Shown here in pieces: positions 46,799 through 55,619 of a stretch of 64,000 bases of DNA (position 1 is its first letter; every line of letters begins with the position of its first letter). The position numbers were made by a program, and so were the translations under genes. Source of the stretch: Salaquimonas pukyongi (GTDB lineage Bacteria > Pseudomonadota > Alphaproteobacteria > Rhizobiales > Rhizobiaceae); the NCBI RefSeq assembly GCF_001953055.1, contig NZ_CP019044.1:2356001-2420000 (forward strand), written 5' to 3'. The notes beneath the pieces were generated by a model. It was not told the origin of the DNA. It was given only the letters and a program-made list of their open reading frames with translations, and did no database searches.

Positions 46799-47611
46799 CT
46801 ATGCTGAAAGTTCCTCAGAACGCAGCCGCGCTGCGTGAACAGCCCTTTTGACCAGCATTTCAAGCTGCTGGTCACCCATCAACACGCCAAGCGCAGCAGC
46901 CGTTGTGCCGTTGGGCGAGGTGACGTTCTCGCGCAACGCACCCGATGGTTCGTCAAGTTGAGACAACATCGCACCGGCTCCTGCAACGGTTTCACGCGCC
47001 AATGCATCGGCCAGATCAGGCGGCAGACCTTCATTCACACCTGCAGCGGCCATGCATTCAGCCAGATGGAATACGTAGGCAGGTCCGCTGCCGGAAACCG
47101 CGGTAACTGCATCAATCAACCTCTCGTCTTCCACCCAGCGAACCTTGCCGATTGCCGAAAGCAGGCTCCCGACCCGTTCCTTCTGCATTTCATTGCACCG
47201 CGCATTGGCGCAACATACCGTGATGCCTTTTCTGAGGATCGCCGGTGTATTCGGCATGGAACGGATCACCGGCACTTCGCCCAAATGCGTGGCAAGACGC
47301 GCCAGCGTTGTCCCGGCGGCAACGCTCACACAAACAGTCTCTTGCCCCGCTGCCGAAGCAATCGATGGGAGCACCGTATCCATGACCTGCGGCTTGACCG
47401 CAATCACCATCACATCGGGCTGATAGCCACTCGGAGGCTCGGAGCAGCAGCGAATGCCGTGGCTGGACAGCAATTCCACCATGGCCTTGCTCGGCGATGG
47501 GTCGATTACCGTCACGCGTTCCGCTGGAAAACCGCCTTCCATCCAGCCGGCCAGCATCGCCCCGCCCATGTTTCCAGCCCCGATAAGGCAAAGCTCAAAC
47601 GCGTCCGCCAT
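46799..47611 (-). CDS. proC: pyrroline-5-carboxylate reductase
   Basis: The 270-residue enzyme makes proline from pyrroline-5-carboxylate with NAD(P)H. It opens with the Rossmann motif [15 protein letters not shown] and ends with the substrate-binding region [17 protein letters not shown], then [13 protein letters not shown] and [12 protein letters not shown], all family hallmarks. Length is normal. It is upstream of csaA on the same strand, with 8 bases between them, and follows the YbjN gene. Confidence 0.95.
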   Translation of the reverse strand: MADAFELCLIGAGNMGGAMLAGWMEGGFPAERVTVIDPSPSKAMVELLSSHGIRCCSEPPSGYQPDVMVIAVKPQVMDTVLPSIASAAGQETVCVSVAAGTTLARLATHLGEVPVIRSMPNTPAILRKGITVCCANARCNEMQKERVGSLLSAIGKVRWVEDERLIDAVTAVSGSGPAYVFHLAECMAAAGVNEGLPPDLADALARETVAGAGAMLSQLDEPSGALRENVTSPNGTTAAALGVLMGDQQLEMLVKRAVHAARLRSEELSA

Positions 47612-47736
47612 CCATTCGTTCCTTTGGAGAATTCATGATGGCAGTTCACTGCCATAGCGTTTCCACCGACTCAAGCAGAGCAAGCGGCTAAGGGCGCCGA
47701 TCAATATTGCTGGTAGTAAAAAAAACGGAAAGCCGG

Positions 47737-48234
47737 TCAGGCGTTGCCGTGGGTTTCGAACAGCACGGCATCAAGCGCCTCCTTGCTGCTCTTGCCCGCC
47801 CAGACAACATACTGAAATGCCTGATAATAGCGCTCACAGGCTTCTAGCGCGCTGGTCAGGAGACATTCAAGCTGTTCGGCGGTTGGGTCCGCACCACCGT
47901 TGAGCAACAGGGTCTGGCGAAACATCACCGCGCCGTCCTCGCGCCACAGGTCGAAATGACCGATCAGCAATTGCTCGTTGACCTGGCTGATCAGGTTTAC
48001 CGCTTCGTTTATCCGGTTTTCGGTGATTTTCAGATCGAAGGCACAGGCAAGATGAAGGGCTTCGAATTCTTCCATCCAGGAAAGAGACACGTCGTAGTCG
48101 GACCACACGCCACCAACCGTCATGCTGATTTCGTCGTTAATGCGTTCGAACTGCCAGTCATTGAGGGAGGCCACCTGCTCAAGCAGATCAACCGGATTGG
48201 TATCGCGCTCTACTTCCAACTCGAAAAGCCCCAT
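47737..48234 (-). CDS. YbjN domain-containing protein
   Basis: The 165-residue protein matches the YbjN family: a helical start (NPVDLLEQVASLNDWQFER), GGVWSDYDVSLSW, and MFRQTLLLNGGADPTAEQLE. The fold resembles type III secretion chaperones. In E. coli YbjN affects motility and stress response, but the molecular role is open. The start MGLFELEVER at 48234 is chosen because relatives begin at this point; AAGGAG lies 16 bases before it. It is transcribed toward proC. Confidence 0.87.
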   Translation of the reverse strand: MGLFELEVERDTNPVDLLEQVASLNDWQFERINDEISMTVGGVWSDYDVSLSWMEEFEALHLACAFDLKITENRINEAVNLISQVNEQLLIGHFDLWREDGAVMFRQTLLLNGGADPTAEQLECLLTSALEACERYYQAFQYVVWAGKSSKEALDAVLFETHGNA

Positions 48235-48335
48235 TGCCCGTAAACTCCTTGTCCCCGTCATCTACCTCTGCCCGGCTGCATCAGTGCAACAAGGCGCCCA
48301 GCCGGCCGCTGCAACGGCCGGGCCCTGAAATCGGA

Positions 48336-48420
48336 AGCGGACAGGTTGCAAACCCTGAAAACAGGTGCCCCGTTGCGACCTGCCCGCTCCACCTTAGGCA
48401 ACCGGGAGGAGGAAGTTGCC
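48336..48420. other. structured intergenic block with an anti-Shine-Dalgarno-like loop
   Basis: In the 418 bases between YbjN and the UbiK gene no protein gene is supported. Arms at 48336-48351 and 48373-48388 match at 14 of 16 positions and enclose CCTG-AAAA-CAGG. Next, GGCAAC (48397-48402) pairs with GTTGCC (48415-48420), and its loop read on the minus strand is TTCCTCCTCCCG, which could bind ribosome sites. Such CU-rich loops occur in alphaproteobacterial cuckoo-type small RNAs. No clear promoter or T-run terminator is visible, so a small RNA is only a possibility. Confidence 0.3.
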
Positions 48421-48652
48421 CAGGTCCGCCGCGAATCAAAACCTGAATTCAGTGTACCCGCGAAAGGCCGCCCCGCCACCGATGGCAGAACGTTTGGGCC
48501 GCGAATCTGTGGAGAAGAGCGGAATCAACCTCTTCAGAAGATTCGCTAACAGATTCTTCTGACTCCGCTTTTTCGCCCGGCAAGCCTGTGGATAATTTTT
48601 CAGAAAAATTTGCCGCCCGCCGCCTTCCGGGCAGGCAGGACAGGAGGATCGG

Positions 48653-48952
48653 CTACTTCTTTGCAGAAGAACGCTTGGCGGAGGGTTTGGCCGATTTTTC
48701 CAGCGCGGCGATTTTTGCTTCCAGCTTGTCGATGCGTTCGGCAAGGTGGTCGTTCTCGCTGCGTGCATTGGCTGCCATTTCCTTCACCGCGTCAAAGTCG
48801 TCGCGCTTGACCAGATCGAGATTGGAGAGCATGCGCTCCGCCTGATGGCGGAAGACGGTTTCTGCTTCCTTGCGCATGCCCTGGGCAACCCCGGCCGCAT
48901 CGGTCATCAATTTTGCAAATTCATCAAATACGCGATTTGGACCGTCGGTCAT
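48653..48952 (-). CDS. UbiK family accessory factor (BMFP)
   Basis: The 99-residue protein has an amphipathic N-terminal helix (RVFDEFAKLMTDAAGVAQGM), the middle QAERMLSNLDLVKRDDFDAVKEMAA and a C-terminal coiled coil (LAERIDKLEAKIAALEK) followed by a Lys/Ser-rich tail. In enterobacteria UbiK helps ubiquinone synthesis at low oxygen stages of the Ubi complex and binds lipid. It is divergent from lgt, as in other Hyphomicrobiales. Confidence 0.9.
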   Translation of the reverse strand: MTDGPNRVFDEFAKLMTDAAGVAQGMRKEAETVFRHQAERMLSNLDLVKRDDFDAVKEMAANARSENDHLAERIDKLEAKIAALEKSAKPSAKRSSAKK

Positions 48953-49148
48953 GACATCTCTCCTGGAGGCTTTGCCGCCAATCGCGGCGGCTCAATAGAA
49001 ATAGGACCACGACCGCGCCAAATCAACCACCTGCAAGGGCATGGTAACGGCTATGCTCACAGGCCGGACAGGCGAAAAAGGTCCGTCCTTGCCGCACAAC
49101 ACCACCTCCTGTAGGGGACAGACAATCCAGCGCGAGGGAAACCGCTTC

Positions 49149-50039
49149 ATGTCATTTGCTACACCTGCCAGCGCAATCGCCTTTCCCCAGATCGATCCGG
49201 TGGCAATTTCCATCGGCCCGCTATCGGTACACTGGTACGGCCTTGCCTATGTGGCAGGCTTTCTGTTTGCCTGGTGGTATGCCCGGCAGCTTGTTTCAAA
49301 CGCCGCGCTCTGGCCGCGCCATACCGCGAAGAACCTGCCCATTCATCCCGTCGATATCGACGATTTCCTGGTCTGGGCCGTTGTCGGCATCATCCTGGGC
49401 GGCAGGCTCGGCTATGTGCTTTTTTACGACCTTCCGGCCTATCTTCAAAACCCGCTGCGTGTGTTCATGCTGTGGCAGGGCGGCATGAGCTTTCATGGCG
49501 GTCTTACCGGATGCATCCTTGCCATGATCGCCTTTTCCCGCTCGCGCGGCTTCTCGGTTTTTCACCTGTTCGACGTGATCGGGCCAAGCGCCGCCATCGG
49601 CCTGTTTCTGGGAAGGGTGGCAAATTTCATCAATCAGGAACTTTACGGAAAGCCGACCGATTTTTTCCTCGGCGTCATCTTCCCGATCACCGGAGACGGT
49701 GTTGCCCGCCATCCAAGCCAGCTTTACGAAGGCGTGCTCGAAGGCCTCGTACTGTTCGTTTTCCTGCGATACCTGACCCATTCAAAGGGCAAACTGGGCC
49801 AACCCGGTTTCGTCGCCGGCGCCTTCGTCTGCGGTTATGCAATGGCCCGTATCGCAGTGGAATTCGTCCGTCTTCCCGATCCACAGATCGGATATCTCTT
49901 CGGCGGCTGGCTCACCATGGGCATGGTGCTCTCGCTTCCCTTTATCGCCATAGGTCTGTGGAGCATCGCAACCTCCAAGGACCGCAAGCCGACCTTTCGC
50001 AAAACCACTCCCGGCAAACCGGCGCGGGATGACGAATGA
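49149..50039 (+). CDS. lgt: prolipoprotein diacylglyceryl transferase
   Basis: The 296-residue inner-membrane enzyme adds diacylglycerol to the lipobox Cys of prelipoproteins, the first step of lipoprotein maturation. It has about seven helices and the Lgt motifs VHWYGLAYVAGF, GGRLGYVLFYD, GGMSFHGGLTG, FLGRVANFINQELYGKPT (Asn and Arg of the signature) and RHPSQLYEG. The start at 49149 is the family-typical MSFATPAS. Its end overlaps midA by four bases (ATGA). Confidence 0.96.
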   Translation: MSFATPASAIAFPQIDPVAISIGPLSVHWYGLAYVAGFLFAWWYARQLVSNAALWPRHTAKNLPIHPVDIDDFLVWAVVGIILGGRLGYVLFYDLPAYLQNPLRVFMLWQGGMSFHGGLTGCILAMIAFSRSRGFSVFHLFDVIGPSAAIGLFLGRVANFINQELYGKPTDFFLGVIFPITGDGVARHPSQLYEGVLEGLVLFVFLRYLTHSKGKLGQPGFVAGAFVCGYAMARIAVEFVRLPDPQIGYLFGGWLTMGMVLSLPFIAIGLWSIATSKDRKPTFRKTTPGKPARDDE

Positions 50040-51163
50040 CCGATCGTCCCTTCGCATCTCTGGAAGAAAAACTCGCCTTCCAGATCGCCCGGCAGGGGCC
50101 ACTTTCCCTGGCTGCCTACATGCATGCCTGCCTCGCCGACCCGCAATTCGGGTATTATTCCAAGCGGCAGGGGATTGGTGAGAGCGCCGACTTCATAACC
50201 GCGCCGGAGATAAGCCAGATGTTCGGGGAACTGATAGGCGGCTGGTGTGTTGCCGCCTGGCAGCAGCTCGGCCGGCCTGACCCGTTCTGCCTTGCAGAAT
50301 TCGGCCCGGGCAGAGGTACGCTGATGGCAGACCTGCTGCGGGCAGCAAAAAAGGCTGAGGGATTTACAAAGGCGGCTCATCTTGTGCTGGTCGAAACCAG
50401 CCCGCTGATGCGCGAACACCAGAAGGCAGCGCTGCAAAAGTGGAAAAATGCGCTCGGCGGTTTTGAATGGGCTGATCACATATCCGCCCTGCCCGGCATG
50501 CCCCTTGTCGCCGTCGCCAATGAGTTTCTCGATGCATTGCCATTCCGGCAATATATCAAGGCCGAAAACGGCTGGCGGGAGGCCGGCATCGCCGCCAATG
50601 ACGCCGGCAAGCTGATCCGCGTGACCCTTCCCTGCCTCGCCGATCCGGCCATATTGCCCGACGGCGCGGACGATCAACCGCCGGGCGCGGTGTTTGAACA
50701 TGCACCCGCCCGGGAAGCAGTGGTTGAAGAGGTTGCCACCCGCCTGATGGACCACGAGGGCGCGGCGCTTTTCATCGACTATGGCCACACCGCCTCCGGT
50801 TTTGGCGATACGTTTCAGGCCGTGCGCCACCATGGCTACACCGGCCCACTTGCTGAACCCGGCGCTCATGACGTCACCTCTCATGTGGATTTTGCCCGGC
50901 TGGTGGCTGCTGCAAACCGGACCGGATTGCCGCCCGCAGCGCTTGCCAGCCAGAGCGATTTCCTGATCGAACTTGGCCTGCTGGAGCGAGCCGGGGCACT
51001 TGGCCACGGCAAGAGCGCCGCCGTGCAGGAAACCCTTCGCCGTCAGGTCGAGCGCCTGGCAGGCGCAGATCAGATGGGCGGACTGTTCAAGGTGTTGCGC
51101 ATCACAAACCCGGTACTGGCATTGCCCGGTCACGGCAAAGCACTGTCCGCACCGTCCGCTTGA
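50036..51163 (+). CDS. MidA (NDUFAF7) family SAM-dependent methyltransferase
   Basis: The 375-residue protein has the MidA signature at the start (PLSLAAYMHACLADPQFGYY), the SAM-binding LAEFGPGRGTLMADLL, the partner-region VANEFLDALPFRQY and a late SQSDFLIELGLLERA. The mitochondrial homologue methylates an Arg of complex I subunit NDUFS2 during assembly, so a role in complex I biogenesis is likely here. It overlaps lgt and is followed by pgeF, a conserved order. Confidence 0.93.
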   Translation: MTDRPFASLEEKLAFQIARQGPLSLAAYMHACLADPQFGYYSKRQGIGESADFITAPEISQMFGELIGGWCVAAWQQLGRPDPFCLAEFGPGRGTLMADLLRAAKKAEGFTKAAHLVLVETSPLMREHQKAALQKWKNALGGFEWADHISALPGMPLVAVANEFLDALPFRQYIKAENGWREAGIAANDAGKLIRVTLPCLADPAILPDGADDQPPGAVFEHAPAREAVVEEVATRLMDHEGAALFIDYGHTASGFGDTFQAVRHHGYTGPLAEPGAHDVTSHVDFARLVAAANRTGLPPAALASQSDFLIELGLLERAGALGHGKSAAVQETLRRQVERLAGADQMGGLFKVLRITNPVLALPGHGKALSAPSA

Positions 51164-51224
51164 CATGCAACGGTCGAGCCGTGAAACATCGCCGGACCGA
51201 CATTGCCAGCAGAGCAGGCGAAGA

Positions 51225-52007
51225 ATGAAGGACGGCGCCGCCGAACCAAACCCCATCATCGCGGAGCCGCTGGCTGCCGCTGGCGTTCAACACGGCTTCT
51301 TCACCCGTGAGGGCGGCGTGTCTGAAGGCATATACCGGGGACTTAACACCGGCATTGGCTCGGACGACGAGCGCGCAAACGTGCTGGAAAACCGGCGCCG
51401 CGTCGCGGCCTGCCTTCAGGTTCCCCCGCAAGACCTTGCAACGATTTACCAGATCCATTCCAGCGATGTGCTGACAATCAGCGAAGTGCCGTCAGGTGAA
51501 CGCCCAAAGGGCGATGCGCTCGTCACCGCAACGCCGGGAGTTGCGATCGGTGTTTTGAGTGCCGATTGCGGACCGGTCCTGTTTGCCGATCCGCAAAACC
51601 GCGTCATCGGCGCGGCCCATGCCGGGTGGAAAGGGGCAACCAGCGGTGTTCTGGAAAACACCGTCAAGGCGATGGAGGCAATTGGTGCGCGCTGCGCGCA
51701 CATTCGCGCCATCCTTGGCCCCACCATAAGCCGGAAAAACTATGAAGTCGGCCCGGAATTCATGGACCGGCTGCTGGCGCTTGATCCTGCCAATGAACGC
51801 TGGCTTGCCCCTTCCAGGCGCGAAGGCCACGCCATGTTCGACCTGCCCGGTCATATCGTCAATCGTCTGCAAAACCTGTGCGGCACGGCCCAATGGACCG
51901 GACAGTGCACCTATGCAGATGAGACGCGTTTTTATTCATACCGCCGCACAACGCACCGGGGCGAACCGGATTACGGCCGGCAGATTTCGGCGATCTGCCT
52001 GCACTGA
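51225..52007 (+). CDS. pgeF: peptidoglycan editing factor PgeF (YfiH/laccase-domain)
   Basis: The 260-residue protein has the multicopper-oxidase-like YfiH domain: GFFTREGGVSEGIYRGLN, QIHSSDVLTI (His), LSADCGPVLFAD (Cys), AAHAGWKGATSG (His). The three metal ligands are intact. Members act as purine nucleoside phosphorylase or polyphenol oxidase, and in E. coli PgeF removes wrongly incorporated L-Ser from peptidoglycan precursors. The start MKDGAAEP at 51225 is in the 61-base gap after midA. Confidence 0.92.
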   Translation: MKDGAAEPNPIIAEPLAAAGVQHGFFTREGGVSEGIYRGLNTGIGSDDERANVLENRRRVAACLQVPPQDLATIYQIHSSDVLTISEVPSGERPKGDALVTATPGVAIGVLSADCGPVLFADPQNRVIGAAHAGWKGATSGVLENTVKAMEAIGARCAHIRAILGPTISRKNYEVGPEFMDRLLALDPANERWLAPSRREGHAMFDLPGHIVNRLQNLCGTAQWTGQCTYADETRFYSYRRTTHRGEPDYGRQISAICLH

Positions 52008-52034
52008 TTTTTCCCGAAAGAAAGGGCACAAAGC

Positions 52035-53186
52035 ATGACGCTGCACTTCACCCGCAAGGAATATGCTGCCCGGATGGACCGTCTTAAGGCTGAAATGGAT
52101 AAAGCTGGCGTGGACGGCATGCTGTTGTTTGCCCAGGAGAGCATGTACTGGCTCACCGGCTATGACACGTTCGGATACTGCTTTTTCCAGTGCATGATCG
52201 TCTCGGCAAAAGGCGAAATCACCCTGCTGACCCGTGCACCGGATCTGCGTCAGGCTCAACACACTTCCATCGTTGAAGACATTCGCATCTGGAACGATCA
52301 TGCCAGCGCCAAACCGGAAACCGATCTGAAGGACACGCTTGCCGATCTGGGCTATGCGAACAAGACGCTGGGCATTGAGCGTAAGACCGTAGGCCTTAAC
52401 GCCTATTACGGCGATGCGATCAACCGTGTTCTGACAGGCTTCGTCAAGCTGACCGACCAATCACCAATGGTGGACACCCTGAGAATGGTCAAATCGGCGG
52501 CGGAGCTGAAATATATCCGCAAAGCCGGCGAACTGGCAGACGATGCGCTGGACGCAGCCATCGCCACTACAAGGGCAGGCGCCGACGAGGGCGACATTCT
52601 GGCCGCCATGCATTCTGAAATCTTTTCGAAGGGCGGCGATTATGCCGGCAACGAGTTCATCATCGGATCGGCTGCAGACGCCCTGCTGTGCCGCTACAAG
52701 TCGGGCCGCCGAAAGCTGTCGAAAAATGACCAGTTGACGCTCGAATGGGCTGGTGCCTACCGGCACTATCACGCCGCCATGATGCGCACGATTGTCATCG
52801 GCAAACCGAAGAAACGGCATTTGCAGCTTTACGAAGCAAGCCGCGACGCACTCACCGCGGTGGCTGATGCCATGCAGATCGGCAACACGTTCGGGGACAT
52901 GTTCAATGCCCATGCCAGGACACTGGATGATGCGGGCCTGCACGATCACCGGCTCAATGCCTGCGGCTATTCCATGGGCGCTTCCTTCACACCCTGCTGG
53001 ATGGACCCGCCCATGATCTATGAGGCCAACCCCACGGTGATTGAGGAAAACATGGTGCTCTTTCACCACATGATCATCGCCGACAGCGACAGCAAAACAG
53101 CGATGACGCTGGGTTGCAGCTACATTGCAACCCGCAAGGGACCTGAATGCCTCTCGCGCCACGAAATTGACCTGATCCGCTGTTAG
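52035..53186 (+). CDS. M24 (pita-bread) family hydrolase with altered metal ligands
   Basis: The 383-residue protein has a creatinase/aminopeptidase P N-domain and an M24 catalytic domain (LRMVKSAAELKYIRKAGELA is the typical linker). The usual metal ligands are changed: the Asp pair expected in D-x10-D reads LEWAGAYRHYHAAMMRT, with Glu and Ala in place of Asp, and GYSMGASFTPCWMDPP lacks the HE-GH motif. This recalls creatinase and ectoine hydrolase-like members, which work without the two metals. The substrate is unknown. It follows pgeF with a 27-base gap. Confidence 0.8.
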   Translation: MTLHFTRKEYAARMDRLKAEMDKAGVDGMLLFAQESMYWLTGYDTFGYCFFQCMIVSAKGEITLLTRAPDLRQAQHTSIVEDIRIWNDHASAKPETDLKDTLADLGYANKTLGIERKTVGLNAYYGDAINRVLTGFVKLTDQSPMVDTLRMVKSAAELKYIRKAGELADDALDAAIATTRAGADEGDILAAMHSEIFSKGGDYAGNEFIIGSAADALLCRYKSGRRKLSKNDQLTLEWAGAYRHYHAAMMRTIVIGKPKKRHLQLYEASRDALTAVADAMQIGNTFGDMFNAHARTLDDAGLHDHRLNACGYSMGASFTPCWMDPPMIYEANPTVIEENMVLFHHMIIADSDSKTAMTLGCSYIATRKGPECLSRHEIDLIRC

Positions 53187-53344
53187 CGGCAAGAATAGTG
53201 CCATGGCAGCTTGGTGATTCTCGTTGTAAAAACCTGCCGGGATCAAAACCGTACCTGCCGTACCGGGCTCCGCTGCAAAAAAGGTGTCCGGTGACAATCA
53301 TCCGCCTGGCGGCAACAGGCTATTTGAGTGCGGGAATTACGGGG

Positions 53345-53977
53345 ATGCGGCAACTTCACGGTCATATGATTTCAACCTGGCCCCTTGCGGCCACCGGCAG
53401 GCTCATTGCGGCGCTCAGCCTGTTGACGATGCTTGTCATCCTGAGTGCCTGCAACTCCGGATCGCTCACCGAAGGCCTTCAAAGTGCTGCCGGTCCGCAG
53501 CCTTCCCAGTCGGTAGGAAACCAGCCGGGCAATGTCAGCGGTGGCACAGCGACACTGGATGGCGCTGCAACCAACCCGGCAGGCCAGGCCGGCCAGCAGA
53601 CCGCGGCGCTTCCTGCCGGTAATTCCGTGACCTTTTTGCCGGTATCAAACGCCCCGCAAACGGCCGTCACCAACCTTGCGCGCTCAATTCGCAGCGAGGC
53701 CCAAAAACAGGGCGTGCCTGTGGTCGCCTCCGTTCAGCAGGGCGCGGCCTATCAGGTGAAGGGTTATTTTTCCGCACTGGAGGACGGTTCCGGCACGCTG
53801 CTGGTCTATGTCTGGGATATTCTCGACCGCAACAACAAGCGCGTTTACCGCATCAATGGCCAGGAGCAGGCCGGGGGCCGCAGCTCAGACCCCTGGGCAG
53901 CGGTCACGCCGCAAATGCTGGATCGAGTCGCCCAGTCGACCATGGCGCAGTTGAAAAGCTGGCTCTCCACAAGGTGA
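53345..53977 (+). CDS. lipoprotein, function unknown
   Basis: The 210-residue product has a lipoprotein signal ending in the lipobox LSAC (about residue 36; LSLLTMLVILSAC), a Gln/Gly/Ala-rich linker and a C-terminal domain (AVTNLARSIRSEAQKQGVPVVA, GYFSALEDGSGTLLVYVWDILD) resembling a small periplasmic domain in other Hyphomicrobiales lipoproteins. I do not know a function. The start at 53345 gives a proper signal peptide; 53366 is an alternative. Confidence 0.75.
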   Translation: MRQLHGHMISTWPLAATGRLIAALSLLTMLVILSACNSGSLTEGLQSAAGPQPSQSVGNQPGNVSGGTATLDGAATNPAGQAGQQTAALPAGNSVTFLPVSNAPQTAVTNLARSIRSEAQKQGVPVVASVQQGAAYQVKGYFSALEDGSGTLLVYVWDILDRNNKRVYRINGQEQAGGRSSDPWAAVTPQMLDRVAQSTMAQLKSWLSTR

Positions 53978-54145
53978 AGTTTGCAGCAATGTACGCTGCC
54001 GGCGCTTCATCGGGAGTTTTCTACAGTTTAATGCGCCTTGCGGCAGATTGGCGGCCAATCACGCATTGAAGCATTCCGCAGCTTCCCCTATAGACGACGG
54101 GCAAAAGCGCACCCATCAGCACCATCGGCAATCCGGGCTGGCTTC

Positions 54146-55077
54146 ATGAAACTGTTTGCAGGCAATTCCAACCGCTCGCTGGCCGGGCAAATCTGCAACT
54201 ATCTCGATATCCAGCTTGGAAAGGCAAACGTCCGCCGTTTTGCCGACCAGGAAATCTTCATCGAGGTTTTGGAAAACGTTCGTGGCGAGGACTGCTTCAT
54301 TCTGCAGTCCACTTCCTACCCCGCCAATGACCATCTGATGGAACTGCTGATCATGATCGACGCGCTGCGGCGGGCATCCGCGCGGCGTATCACGGCGGTG
54401 CTACCGTATTTCGGCTATGCCCGTCAGGACCGCAAACCCGGCCCCCGCACGCCGATCTCCGCAAAGGTGGTGGCAAACCTGATCACCACCGCAGGCGCCG
54501 ACCGTATCCTGACCCTTGATCTGCACGCAGCACAGATTCAGGGCTTTTTCGATATCCCGACCGACAACCTCTTCGCCGTTCCGGTGCTCGCAAGGGACGT
54601 GAAGGAAAACTACGCCCTTGAAAACGTCATGGTGGTTTCACCGGATGTTGGCGGCGTTATTCGTGCCCGGGCTCTGGCGAAACGCCTCGACTCCATGCTG
54701 GCAATTGTCGACAAGCGCCGTGACCGTCCCGGCGAATCGGAAGTCATGAACGTCATCGGCGATGTCGACGGCAAGGATTGCCTGCTGATCGACGACATCA
54801 TCGACTCGGGGGCACCCTTTGCAACGCTGCCGAAGCGCTGCTGGAAAAAGGCGCGACCAGCGTTACCGCCTATATTACTCATGGCGTACTGTCCGGCGGC
54901 GCTGTTTCCCGTATTACCTCTTCCAAACTGAAGGAACTGGTAATCACCGACTCCATCGAACCCACCTCCGCCGTTGCAACCGCCAGAAACATCCGCGTGG
55001 TTTCCGTTGCCGAACTGGTAGGAGAGGCAATCCAGAGAACCGCGCTGGAAAAATCTGTTTCCAGCCTTTTCGACTAG
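54146..55077 (+). pseudogene. prs: ribose-phosphate pyrophosphokinase, frameshifted
   Basis: The enzyme makes PRPP from ribose 5-phosphate and ATP, needed for nucleotides, histidine and tryptophan. [55 protein letters not shown] and the PRPP loop [10 protein letters not shown] are perfect. The frame breaks at about residue 221 in the G-run at 54808-54812: one extra G restores [15 protein letters not shown] and the normal end SSLFD at 55077, giving 310 residues. Since prs is normally essential and the rest is intact, a base-calling error in a homopolymer is more likely than a dead gene. Confidence 0.92.
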
Positions 55078-55080
55078 GTC

Positions 55081-55614
55081 ATGAACCGTCTTCTCACCAT
55101 AAGCTCCGCGATGCTGGCACTGGCGCTGTCCGCTTTCCCGATATCTGTCTCACCTGCACACGCCGAGGCGATGAAACTCGGTGCACTGGAATGCTTCGTT
55201 GATGCCGGCGGCAGCTACGTTGTCGGTTCGACCAAGGATGTAAGCTGCGTCCTTTATGGCGAGGACGATGAGGCACTGGAGCACTACGTTGGTGAGTTGA
55301 AAAAATACGGCGTCGACATCGGCTTTACGGAAGAAAGCCTGATGGTGTGGGATGTCTTTGTTGCAAACGGCAAGACCTATGAACCCGGCGCCCTTGCCGG
55401 AAACTATGCCGGCGCTTCGGCCAATGCCAGCGTCACCTTCGGGCTTGGCGCAAGCGTTCTCGTCGGCGGCTTGAGCGAAAACTTTGCCTTGCAGCCCGTT
55501 CAGGTCGCCAAACAGCAAGGCATCAACATCGCCATCGGCATTACCCGCATGCAACTGCAGCAGGTGGCGGTCGCACCTGAAGATTCAGAAAACGATCCCC
55601 AATCAGTTGAATAG
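55081..55614 (+). CDS. DUF992 domain-containing secreted protein
   Basis: The 177-residue protein has a signal peptide (ISSAMLALALSAFPISVSPAHA) and the DUF992 domain: KLGALECFVDAGGSYVVGSTK, DVSCVLYG, KKYGVDIGFTEESLMVWDVF and GNYAGASANASVTFGLGASV. Two Cys could form a disulfide. The family is almost confined to alphaproteobacteria and its role is not known. It starts 3 bases after the prs stop and converges with chrA, with 5 bases between the stops. Confidence 0.9.
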   Translation: MNRLLTISSAMLALALSAFPISVSPAHAEAMKLGALECFVDAGGSYVVGSTKDVSCVLYGEDDEALEHYVGELKKYGVDIGFTEESLMVWDVFVANGKTYEPGALAGNYAGASANASVTFGLGASVLVGGLSENFALQPVQVAKQQGINIAIGITRMQLQQVAVAPEDSENDPQSVE

Positions 55615-55619
55615 GCCAT

